Assembly: GCA_024278715.1 (NCBI GenBank)
Contig: JAJRSN010000203.1
Location: 1-15,746, forward strand
From: Calditrichota bacterium
GTDB lineage: Bacteria > Calditrichota > Calditrichia > Calditrichales > Calditrichaceae
DNA: 15,746 nt
Reading direction: 5' to 3'
The notes beneath the pieces are model-generated. The model saw only the letters and a program-made list of their open reading frames with translations, made no database searches and had not been told where the DNA came from. A program made the position numbers and the translations under genes. Within the stretch, counting starts at the first letter, position 1. Each line of letters begins with the position of its first letter. Positions 1 to 9,500 of the stretch are shown piece by piece.

Positions 1-2
1 AT

Positions 3-2138
3 TCGGGATCGTACGCTCTGGAAGTGGAAAATAATTCAATCCAGGAACTTAATGTCATCAGCGGAACCTTTAACGCCGAGTACGGACAGGCAATGTCCGG
101 GGTAGTTAATGTGGTCACCAAAGAAGGCGGTACAAAACCCGAGTTTAATCTTTCGCTGTATGCGGGAAGTTATCTGACCGATCACGATAACATTTTCTGG
201 AACAAGTCCCTTGCGCCGATTTACGACATGCAGTTTACGGCAGGCGGTCCGTTCATCTTTTTCGGCGATAAATTGCGCTATTTTATGAGCGGTCGCTACA
301 ATCACGATCCCGGTTATATCTATGGGAAAGAAGTGTTTTTGCCGACTGATCGCACCACGGACTTCCTGTTAAAAGATGATCCGGAAGAGCGCCAGTTTAT
401 GAGTCACGGAAAGATGTACCAGTTTTCGGAAGAATTGGCGAAAAAACTGATTAATGACGCAAAAGCCGTATCCATGAACAGATCGGAGCGGTTGAGCGGA
501 AATATGAAAATAACCTATCGTATTGCGCCCGGGGATAAACTCAATTTTGAAACCATGTATCAAAAACGCGCCTGGCGTCAATACGACCATCGCTTCCGCT
601 TGAATCCCGACGGAGACTATCGTTACAAGCAATGGACGATAAATAACTCGCTTTCGTGGAATCATGTTTTTAGCGCCAGAACGTTTATCGATGTTTATTT
701 TTCTTATTTTTACACAAATTTCAAACAGCATGTTTACAAAGATCCTTACGACAGCCGCTACGTGGTAAAAGAGCGTCTGCAGGATACCGGCGCCAACGCT
801 TTTGTAAGCGGCGGACAGCAGATGTGGCAATTCGATCGTTCTACACTTACTCAACTGTTCAAAAGCGATTTGACGAGTCAGGTGAACAATAACCATCAGG
901 TCAAGATGGGGGTAGAGGCAAAACGACACCGTCTTTGGCTGCACGAATTTGAAGTTTTGCCGGATCAACCGAACAGGATCGCGCCCCTGACCAGTTTTCA
1001 GAATAATAAATATCTCCATTATCCTTTCGAGCTTTCGGGATATATTCAGGATAAGATGGAATACGAAGACCTGATCATTAACGCCGGTCTGCGATTTGAT
1101 TATTTTAATCCGGACGGCGAAGTTCCTGAAAATTTCATCGATCCGGGAAAGTCGCCAAAGAAGAAGGCTGAAAGCAGCATGCAGTTTAGTCCGCGTCTCG
1201 GTTTGGCGTATCCTATTTCCGCCAACGGAGCTATTCATGTTTCGTACGGTCATTTTTTCCAGACGCCCAACTATTTTTACCTTTACACCAATCCCGAATT
1301 CGATATCGATCCTTTGCAGTCTTCGGTTTCTCCGCCGCCGCAATCTTTGAAAAACACTATAGGAAACGCCAATTTAAAACCGCAGCGCACCACTATTTAC
1401 GAATTGGGATTTCAGCAGCAGATCGGCGACCTGTACGGCATCTCGCTCACGGTCTATTTTAAGGATATTCGTAATTTGCTCGGCACGCAAGTTTATCAAA
1501 CCTTAGAAGGAATTAGGTACGGGCGTTACATCAACAGAGATTACGGATTTGTCCGCGGAGTGACTCTTGATATCGAAAAGCGGTATTCCGCGGGATTTGC
1601 CGTGAATTTCGATTATACATTTCAGGTGGCTAAAGGAAACGCCTCCGATCCCAATAACGCCTTTTTGGACGCACAGGCAAATAAAGAAACGGTTAAACAA
1701 TTGGTGCCGCTTAACTGGGATCGTCGTCATCAGATAAATGCGTCTTTACAGCTCGGAACGCCGCAGGGTATTCTGGCAAGCGTGATTGCCCGTTACGGCA
1801 CGGGTATGCCCTACACACAGGCATCGCGGGTTGTGCAGCCTCTGGTGGAAAACGGCGGGCGGAAACCGGATGAATTCACCGTGGATCTTTATCTTTACAA
1901 AAAATTTAATATCGGAAAATTTAACTATTCGTTCTTCGTAAAAATTTACAACCTGTTTGATCGTTTAAACGAATTAAATGTGTTTCGGGATACGGGAAGG
2001 GCGACTTATTCGACCGAGCCGCTCTATTTTGGAGGAGGAAGACCGCGAGGTCTGAATACTCTGGAAGATTATTACATTCATCCTGAATACTATTCGCAGC
2101 CGCGCAGGGTGCAAATTGGGGTTCAAGTGGGATTTTAA
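3..2138 (+). CDS. TonB-dependent outer-membrane receptor, 5' truncated
   Basis: This is the C-terminal part of a TonB-dependent receptor, an outer-membrane barrel that imports bulky ligands using energy passed from the inner membrane by TonB. The frame is open from base 3, so the gene begins outside the window. A GTG at 24 is an internal codon, not a start. The first visible residues hold the end of the plug domain, with the diagnostic 'FNAEYGQAMSGVVNVVTKEG' stretch. The rest is a long beta-barrel rich in aromatic strands, including an 'SPRLGLAYPIS' strand and 'NANLKPQRTTIYELGFQQQI', both typical of the family, and it ends in a C-terminal Phe (VQIGVQVGF) as barrel proteins do. The signal peptide, any carboxypeptidase-like N-terminal domain and the TonB box are off the window. 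The next gene starts 4 bp after the stop, which suggests one transcript. The ligand is unknown; a glycan or glycan-derived oligosaccharide is inferred from the neighbours. Confidence 0.93.
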   Translation, partial: SGSYALEVENNSIQELNVISGTFNAEYGQAMSGVVNVVTKEGGTKPEFNLSLYAGSYLTDHDNIFWNKSLAPIYDMQFTAGGPFIFFGDKLRYFMSGRYNHDPGYIYGKEVFLPTDRTTDFLLKDDPEERQFMSHGKMYQFSEELAKKLINDAKAVSMNRSERLSGNMKITYRIAPGDKLNFETMYQKRAWRQYDHRFRLNPDGDYRYKQWTINNSLSWNHVFSARTFIDVYFSYFYTNFKQHVYKDPYDSRYVVKERLQDTGANAFVSGGQQMWQFDRSTLTQLFKSDLTSQVNNNHQVKMGVEAKRHRLWLHEFEVLPDQPNRIAPLTSFQNNKYLHYPFELSGYIQDKMEYEDLIINAGLRFDYFNPDGEVPENFIDPGKSPKKKAESSMQFSPRLGLAYPISANGAIHVSYGHFFQTPNYFYLYTNPEFDIDPLQSSVSPPPQSLKNTIGNANLKPQRTTIYELGFQQQIGDLYGISLTVYFKDIRNLLGTQVYQTLEGIRYGRYINRDYGFVRGVTLDIEKRYSAGFAVNFDYTFQVAKGNASDPNNAFLDAQANKETVKQLVPLNWDRRHQINASLQLGTPQGILASVIARYGTGMPYTQASRVVQPLVENGGRKPDEFTVDLYLYKKFNIGKFNYSFFVKIYNLFDRLNELNVFRDTGRATYSTEPLYFGGGRPRGLNTLEDYYIHPEYYSQPRRVQIGVQVGF

Positions 2139-2142
2139 ACGG

Positions 2143-5100
2143 ATGAATAAAGCCATGATCAGAAAAATAACTTTGACTATCGTAACCATTTTATTGCTTT
2201 TTTCAGGGAATCTCTTGGCGCAGCGTAAACCCGATCCTAATGTCGGGAATACCAAATTGCGCCGCACGGGAATTATGGACGGCAACCTGGTGCGCACAAT
2301 TTTTATTAACTGGGGCGAAATTGCGCATTGGCCCGATTCGCCCTCCGGCGAATGGCCCAAGGGAACCGGTCATCAATACGTCGATGGCGTGGCGCTTGTG
2401 GTTCAGGCGCGAACCATCGATAACGACGGCAATGTGATTTATCCCATGGAAACGCAGTACCGTGAATTTGTGGATCGCGGACCGCAGGATCAACTCTGGG
2501 GCTGGGGTCCGTTGCCCGGGTATTTCAATCCCAAAGGCACCACACCCGCCCTGAGCAACAATCCGCGATCGTGGCCCAATTATTGGCCCGATAAGGAAGA
2601 CGGCTGGGTCAACCCCAATGAAATTCCTAATGATTTTGACGACGACGGCAACGGACTGGTGGATGACCTGGTTTACTGGAACGGATTTTTCGGAAAAGGC
2701 GTGCTAAATGCCGATCTGGAAACCTATTTTGTCTTCGACGACGATCCGGACGAAGAATGGAACTTTTATCCCGATCCTTCCGATAAAACACGCCGCGGTC
2801 TGGGATTGGAAGTCGCCGCACGTTATTTTCAATGGTCGCAGGTTTTAGCCGAAGACGTGATTTTTGCCGTCTATTTTATTACCAACGAAGGTAAAACCAA
2901 CTACGACAGCACTTACTACTGTTTTTACATAGATTGGGGAATCGGCGGAACCGATGATTCTTCGGATGACACGGGCGATTATAATACCTTGCTGGATATC
3001 GCCTGGGCTTGGGACGGGGACGGTTTCGGCACCCCGAACAACTGGTATCCGGTCGGCGTGGCGGGTTTCGCTTTTCTGGAAAGTCCGGGAATTTATAACG
3101 ACGGATTGGATAACGACGAGGACGGTCTGGTTGATGAAAATCGCGTTTCCCAGGGGCCCGGAGAATGGTTGGATACCTATCCCTACGGAGTCGATAATCC
3201 TTCGCAATTTTTTACCTATTACAAAAGAGAACCAAAACCTCACTGGTCGAATGATGAAGACGGCGATTGGGACAGTTATACGGACGTTAACGGGAACGGT
3301 AAATGGGATCCCAAAGAACCGTTAAACGACGACGTGGGCGCCGACGGACTTGGACCTTATAATTTTGGCTACCCGGGTCCCGACGAAGGCGAAGGCGACG
3401 GAAAACCCACGCCCGGCGAACCCGATTTCGATTATCTTGACAAGGACGAAGCCGATCAGATCGGTTTGACCGGATTCCGGATTTTCCCGGTTCATACCTA
3501 CGAGTTGTGGAATGAAAAACAAAACTGGCAAGTGTTCCGATCGGCTCCCCCGCCGCACAGTCAGGAAGTCACGGCTAATTTGGGTATGTTCTTTTCTTCG
3601 GGTCCCTTTCCGTTAAAAGCCGGCGATACGCAAAATTATTCCATGGCTTTGTTATTCGGCGAAAACGCGGAAGATCTGGTTCTAACTAAAAATACCATTC
3701 AGCAAATTTACAACGCCGACTATCGTTTTGCCAAACCGCCGGACAAGCCGCGTTTGCTTTCGGTAATTCCGGGCGATAAAAAAGTCACTTTAATTTGGGA
3801 TACGCGGGCAGAAAAATCATGGGATCCCTTTTTGCAGGAATACGATTTTGAAGGGTATCGGATTTACAGAAGCACTGAGCCGCAATTCCTTGAATCGCGA
3901 ATTATTACCGACGCCTACGGAAGACCCACGTTCGGTAAACCGATTGCCCAGTTTGATTTAAAAAACGGAATTCAGGGGCTGCATCCCATCGATGTTCAGG
4001 GAGCGCACTTCAATTTGGGTAAAGACACCGGCTTGCGCCATTATTATATCGACAAAGATGTCAAAAACGGTCAGACTTACTACTACGCCATAGTCAGCTA
4101 TGACCGCGGATTTATCGACACCAGCGCAACCGGAGAACTTGCCGGAATTCCGCCGTCGGAATGCCCAAGTAAAATCGATGTGGACGTGGCGGGTAATGTC
4201 ACTTTGGATATCAATACCACGGTGGTTACTCCGGGCGTACCGGCTGCGGGCGCCATTCAGGCTTCGATCGACGGCGAAATTGACCGCGAAACGGTGGGAA
4301 CCGGAAATTTTGAAATTCAGTTTGTAGTTCCGGATTCGGTTAAAGACGGACATGTCTATTCGGTTGAATTCGGCGATACGGCGATTCTTCACGATAAAGG
4401 CAATCCCTATTACGTGGTTTACGACATTACCGACGGCGCGCGCATTCGGTTGACAGACACCTTATGGATTGACGAACTCTCCCGCTCGCCGTTAATCGAC
4501 GGGTTTATTCTGGAAATTGCCAACGATCAGGTTTCCATCGATATGGACAATACGGGCTGGGAAATCGGGCACACAACCTATCGTTGGCGGGTAAATTTGG
4601 ACAAACGATTTTCGGGTAGCAATCTGAATATGAATTATCCGGCGGATTACGAAATCACCTTTTCCGACGCCATCATCGATACAGCCGAAAACCGCCTCGG
4701 CTATCCGCCCTTTCAACCCAGCAAATTCCGGATAATGAACATAACGGAAAACAAGAACGCGCATTTTCAATTCCTTGAATATTACGAGAAAGATTCGACT
4801 TTAAGTCCCTATTACGAATATCAGAATGCCGATTCCATCGAGGGTGCGATGATTTGGGTGGAAGATCCGAGTCCGAGGAATCCTTACAAGATGCGAACCA
4901 CCTGGCGTTTTTACTTTGAAGCGGACGCTTCTTTGTCGGAGCAGGTTCCTCCGCAGCCGGGCGATGTTTTTAAAATTGCCACCAAAAAGCCCTTCCGCAC
5001 GGGAGATAAAATAATTTTCAAAGTAAAAGGCACGGGATTCGACAAAGAAAAAGCCAAGACCGATATGGAAAAGATCGCCGTTGTTCCGAATCCGTACATG

Positions 5101-5379
5101 GCGGCTGCCGCCTGGGAACCGCGTTCGCCGTTCCGCACCGGTCGCGGCGAGAGACGCATTTACTTTATCAATCTGCCGCCAAGGTGCACCATACGTATCT
5201 ACACTCTGCGCGGATATTTGGTAGATACCATTGAACATAATTCGTCCATACAGGTGGGACAGGAGTCATGGAATTTATTGTCCAAGGACGGGCAGGAAAT
5301 TGCCTATGGCGTGTACATTTATCATGTCGAAGCGCCGGGCATCGGTGAAAAAATCGGTAAATTTGCTGTGATCAAATAA
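2143..5379 (+). CDS. Large secreted protein with Asp-rich Ca-binding-like motifs, Fn3 domain and T9SS-type C-terminus
   Basis: A 1078-residue exported protein of unknown function. ATG 2143 is chosen because it lies 4 bp after the receptor stop; ATG 2155 is an alternative, and an in-frame TTG at 2116 would overlap the receptor. The N-terminus is a signal peptide (hydrophobic stretch ending 'LLLFSGNLLAQ', about residues 5-29). Asp/Gly-rich loops resembling EF-hand, dockerin or thrombospondin-3 calcium sites occur near residues 164-175 (DFDDDGNGLVDD), 323-332 (DNDEDGLVDE) and 371-390 (DEDGDWD and DVNGNGKWDP). An Fn3-like domain covers about 532-660 (KVTLIWD, then EGYRIYRS, then YYYAIVSYDRG). The last 100 residues start with 'AVVPNPY' and end in beta strands 'AYGVYIYHVEA' and 'GKFAVIK', which matches the layout of T9SS sorting domains. 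Position between the receptor and a PorV-like gene suggests a cell-surface partner of the receptor. Substrate binding is inference; no catalytic motif was recognised. Confidence 0.85.
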   Translation: MNKAMIRKITLTIVTILLLFSGNLLAQRKPDPNVGNTKLRRTGIMDGNLVRTIFINWGEIAHWPDSPSGEWPKGTGHQYVDGVALVVQARTIDNDGNVIYPMETQYREFVDRGPQDQLWGWGPLPGYFNPKGTTPALSNNPRSWPNYWPDKEDGWVNPNEIPNDFDDDGNGLVDDLVYWNGFFGKGVLNADLETYFVFDDDPDEEWNFYPDPSDKTRRGLGLEVAARYFQWSQVLAEDVIFAVYFITNEGKTNYDSTYYCFYIDWGIGGTDDSSDDTGDYNTLLDIAWAWDGDGFGTPNNWYPVGVAGFAFLESPGIYNDGLDNDEDGLVDENRVSQGPGEWLDTYPYGVDNPSQFFTYYKREPKPHWSNDEDGDWDSYTDVNGNGKWDPKEPLNDDVGADGLGPYNFGYPGPDEGEGDGKPTPGEPDFDYLDKDEADQIGLTGFRIFPVHTYELWNEKQNWQVFRSAPPPHSQEVTANLGMFFSSGPFPLKAGDTQNYSMALLFGENAEDLVLTKNTIQQIYNADYRFAKPPDKPRLLSVIPGDKKVTLIWDTRAEKSWDPFLQEYDFEGYRIYRSTEPQFLESRIITDAYGRPTFGKPIAQFDLKNGIQGLHPIDVQGAHFNLGKDTGLRHYYIDKDVKNGQTYYYAIVSYDRGFIDTSATGELAGIPPSECPSKIDVDVAGNVTLDINTTVVTPGVPAAGAIQASIDGEIDRETVGTGNFEIQFVVPDSVKDGHVYSVEFGDTAILHDKGNPYYVVYDITDGARIRLTDTLWIDELSRSPLIDGFILEIANDQVSIDMDNTGWEIGHTTYRWRVNLDKRFSGSNLNMNYPADYEITFSDAIIDTAENRLGYPPFQPSKFRIMNITENKNAHFQFLEYYEKDSTLSPYYEYQNADSIEGAMIWVEDPSPRNPYKMRTTWRFYFEADASLSEQVPPQPGDVFKIATKKPFRTGDKIIFKVKGTGFDKEKAKTDMEKIAVVPNPYMAAAAWEPRSPFRTGRGERRIYFINLPPRCTIRIYTLRGYLVDTIEHNSSIQVGQESWNLLSKDGQEIAYGVYIYHVEAPGIGEKIGKFAVIK

Positions 5380-5417
5380 AGGATCAAAAAGAGGTCCATA
5401 AAATCAGGGTGTTTGCG

Positions 5418-6443
5418 ATGAATCAGATAAAAACCATTATTTTGACCTTATTGACGTTTAGTAGTTTTTTATTTGCTCAGTATAGTAAAGATGTGACCAA
5501 TGTTGGTACGACTGCGGCTCCGTTTCTGGAGATCGGCGTCGGGGCGCGCGCCATCGGAATGGGCGGCGCTTTTGTGGCTACTGCAAATGATGTGAGTGCA
5601 ATGTATTGGAATCCGGCGGGAATCGCCCAGTTAAACAGCATAGAAGCCATTTTTGTGCACACAAACTGGTTGGTCGATATTACTTACGATTATGCCGGAA
5701 TCGTTTTTCCCGTTTACCGCTTTGGCGTGATCGGGCTGAACCTTACCGCTTTAAATATGGGCGAGATGATGGTACGGACCATCGATCGTCCGGAAGGAAC
5801 CGGTGAATATTTTAGCGCCCGCGATCTTGCCATCGGTCTGGCTTACGGAATTAAAATTACCAATCGGTTTTCCCTTGGTTTTAACTTTAAATATATTTCT
5901 CAGTCGATCTGGAAAGAGAGCGCCAACGGATTTGCCGTTGACATCGGCACGCTTTATGAGACGCCCTGGAAAGGTTTGCGTATCGGAGCCGCGCTGACTA
6001 ATTTTGGCACCGATATGAAGATGAGCGGAAACGACCTTTTGGTTTACCATGACATCGATCCCTATCAATTGGGTAACAACGATCGAATTTTCGCTGAATT
6101 GCAAACCGACGCCTGGCCCCTGCCTTTAAACTTTCAGATAGGCATGGCTTACGATGTGCTGCAATCCGAGCAACACCATTTGACCATAGAAGCCGACGCT
6201 ATGCATCCTATCGACAACAGCGAAAGCATGAACTTTGGATTGGAGTACGGCTTTTGGGGAAAATATTATCTGCGCGCCGGATACAGGAATTTATTTTTGA
6301 AAAACAGCGAAGAAGGACTTACTCTGGGCGCCGGAGTGCAGCTTCCTTTGTTCGGAACCATTAAGGGCGGATTTCACTATGCCTTTGCCGATTTCGGACG
6401 GCTGCAAAACACACAGCGCTTTACGATTGTTTTGAGTTTTTAA
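5418..6443 (+). CDS. PorV/PorQ-family outer-membrane protein
   Basis: A 341-residue predicted outer-membrane beta-barrel of the PorV/PorQ type. In Bacteroidetes, PorV is the T9SS shuttle protein that accepts cargo C-terminal domains at the outer membrane and passes them to the attachment machinery. The N-terminal signal peptide (MNQIKTIILTLLTFSSFLFA, cleaved near AQ) is followed by the family hallmark around residues 25-65, 'GARAIGMGGAFVATANDV' then 'MYWNPAGIAQL'. The rest alternates amphipathic strands and ends in Phe (IVLSF). ATG 5418 is preferred over the in-frame GTG 5409 because an AGGG lies 8 bases ahead of it. The gene follows the 1078-residue T9SS-type protein by 38 bp and precedes another T9SS cargo gene. 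A dedicated role in exporting these two neighbours is inference. FCB genomes often carry many such paralogues, so this need not be the main PorV of the cell. Confidence 0.88.
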   Translation: MNQIKTIILTLLTFSSFLFAQYSKDVTNVGTTAAPFLEIGVGARAIGMGGAFVATANDVSAMYWNPAGIAQLNSIEAIFVHTNWLVDITYDYAGIVFPVYRFGVIGLNLTALNMGEMMVRTIDRPEGTGEYFSARDLAIGLAYGIKITNRFSLGFNFKYISQSIWKESANGFAVDIGTLYETPWKGLRIGAALTNFGTDMKMSGNDLLVYHDIDPYQLGNNDRIFAELQTDAWPLPLNFQIGMAYDVLQSEQHHLTIEADAMHPIDNSESMNFGLEYGFWGKYYLRAGYRNLFLKNSEEGLTLGAGVQLPLFGTIKGGFHYAFADFGRLQNTQRFTIVLSF

Positions 6444-6526
6444 AAATTGAATACTTTTACGTGCGGTTACAGGGATGGAGAATAGAAAGGGATTTCTTTA
6501 CAGTGCTTTGCGCTTTGTTAGCATCG

Positions 6527-9500
6527 ATGATACGAACCATAAAAATTTTTTGTTTAACCATTTTTGTTCTTGTTGTAAGTTTCGATTTTCTGCCGGCTCA
6601 ATCCGGGCAGATTAATATTAACCGGATTGAATCCATGCCCAATTTGCCTCAACCCTATTTTATGCGCAATTGGAAACAGGTTGCTCAAAAATATGATTCT
6701 CTGGTCTTCAAACAGGATTTGGAAGGTCAGTATCTGCCGCTTATCTGGTACAAATCTTCGGGAATTAATTATCCCGAACACGGACGTTTTGGACTGCACA
6801 CTTACGTAGGGACTAAAAATCCGGCGCAGGCGGAAGCCATTAATATTTTGCCTGCCGTGATTGGAGCATCGTTGGTAGGGATTGACAAACAAAATCAGTT
6901 CGGACGTAATTGGGTTTTAATGTGCGAAGATTTTTTTAATCGTCGTCCCGAACAAAATGTCTATCTGAATAATTTCTACGGACAGAGCGGAAACGACTGG
7001 TGGTACGACACCATGCCCAATGTGTTTTTTTATCAACTCTACGATCTTTATCCTGAAACGGGACACTTTGGTCAGCAATTTGTTACAGTAGCCGATCGTT
7101 GGTTAGAAGCCCTGAAGAAGATGGGCGGAAGCGCCGCGCCCTGGAAGGTTCCAAATTTAAATCACAGAGCCTGGAATTTATCGACCATGCTGCCCAACGA
7201 CGACGGCGTAAAAGAACCGGAAGCCGCAGGAGCGATCGGCTGGTTAATGTACATGGCATACAGGCGATTGAACGACGAAAAGTATCGTATCGGCGCAGAA
7301 TGGAGCATGGAATTTTTAGATCAGTTTCCCGTAAATCCCTCCTACGAGCTGCAATTGCCTTACGGCGTTTACCTTGCGGCAAGAATGAACGCGGAATTGG
7401 GAACAAATTACAATATGGAAAAGCTGCTGAACTGGTGTTTTGATTCCGAAGGCAATGTTCGCGGTTGGGGCGTTACCGTGGGCTCCTGGGGCGGATACGA
7501 TTGTTCGGGACTGGTAGGCGAAGTTATTGGTGATGATTACGCATTTGCCATGAATACCTTTGAAATGATCGGGAATCTTGTACCATTAACGCGTTACGAT
7601 GAACGGTTTGCCAGAGCGATCGGTAAGTGGACACTTAACGCCGCCAATGCTTCACGGCTGTTTTACGGCAAATTTTTACCCGCTCAAAATCAGGATGGCG
7701 AACAGTGGGCATGGCAGTACGATCCGCAGGGAGTTATCGCTTACGAAGCCTTGCGCGAAACCGACTGGTATTCCAATACACAGCCTTTTGCCACGGGCGA
7801 CGCGCTGCGTTCGGGATGGGCGGAAACAAATTTGGCTTTGTACGGCTCTTCGCACGTGGGAATTTTAGGCGCGATTATCGATACCACAAACGTTCGGGGC
7901 ATCTTAAAACTAAATGTCCGCAGTACCGATTTTTTCTCGGAAACGCCGTATCCCATGTATTTGATTTATAATCCATATTTAAACGACACAACCATAGTTA
8001 TTAACGCCGGTTCGGAATCGGTTGATCTTTATGACGCGGTCTCCAATCAGGATCTGGCGAGCGGAGTATCCGGAAATGTCGGGTTAAATCTTCAAGCGGA
8101 TCAAGCGATCCTGATTTGTTTGATTCCCTCAAACGCCGAGCGAATTTATGACGGTGAACGATTGATAATCGACGGGAATATTATCGACTTTCACACTCAA
8201 AACACACTTGAAAACCATCCTCCCAGGATAAAGGCGCTGGCGGCAGAAAAGACCGAAATCTCGCCTTCCCAATCGGTGGAAATTTATTGTACGGCTGAAG
8301 ATCGGGACGGCGATGAGTTAAATTACAAATGGACTTCCACGGGCGGAAGCATTACGGGAAATAGCGGCAATATAACCTGGCAGGCGCCCGAAACGGAAGG
8401 TACCTTTACCGTCCGAACCACGGTTACCGACGGTAAACAAGGGGCTGACAGCGCTTTTATCCTTTTAAAAGTATCGAATAACCGACCGCCGGTAATCGAC
8501 GAATTAAAAGCCGAACCTTCCGAAGTTATGCCCGGCGATACGGTAAAATTACAGTGTCTGGCGTCCGATCCGGATAACGATGAACTGAATTATCGCTGGT
8601 GGGTTGTTCCGGGCGACACCTTTTCTTCTGACAGTCAGGCGCAGTGGAAAACTCCGTCCGAAATAGGATATTATTACATCCATTGCCGAGTAACCGATCA
8701 AAAAGGTCTATTTGCCGAAGACAGCGTTGGCGTGAGCAACGGCGATCTTGTAATCAATCTGCCCTTAGACGGCTCTGCAGATGACTTAAGCGGATTCGGA
8801 AATAACGGACTGATAACCGAAGCCGTTCCCACGGAGAATAGGACGGGACAGTTAAATAAAGCCCTGTATTTTGACGGTGAAAATGATCTTGTTTTGATTC
8901 CTAATAAACCCGCTTTAAATTTTCAAAATGCCGTCACAGTTGCCAGTTGGATGCGGGTGGATTCGTTTTATTCTCGAGAAGCCTATCCCTTTAGTCACGG
9001 AAATTGGGAAAACCGTTGGAAAGTTTCAGTTACAAACAGACGATTGCGCTGGACGGTAAAAACCGCGGACGGGGTCAGCGATTTGGATTCAAAAACGGAA
9101 TTGCAAAAAGGACGGTTTTATTACGTTGTTTGTACTTACGATCAATCCGAAATGAAAATATTTATCGACGGTCGGCTGGATTCCCAAAAAAGCTGGAGCG
9201 GTGCTATTCTGCAGACATCTTATGATTTAACATTAGGGCAGGTTTTGCCGGGAAATACTCAGTACAATTTCCGCGGAATACTGGACAATTTTCGGCTGTA
9301 CAATCGGGCGCTCTCGGAAACGGAAATCTCGTCCCTGTACGACAGCGAAACAACGTTACGGGAAAATTCGGCGCCTTTATTGCCTGAATCTTTTCTGGAG
9401 CAGAATTATCCCAATCCCTTCAATCCTGTAACAACCATTCGCTACCGCGTGAAAAAGAAGGGTCACGTAAAGTTGAGCGTTTTTGATTGTCAGGGAAGAA

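Noticed and set aside
369..1343. A 324-codon open frame on the minus strand within the receptor gene
   Set aside because: It lies wholly antisense to a clear receptor barrel, its translation is Arg/Ile-rich without recognisable motifs, and no ribosome binding site was noted. It is a shadow of the codon use on the + strand.
2116..2142. TTG at 2116 as the start of the 1078-residue protein
   Set aside because: It would overlap the receptor gene and add nine charged or aromatic residues before a normal signal peptide; ATG 2143 or 2155 fits better.
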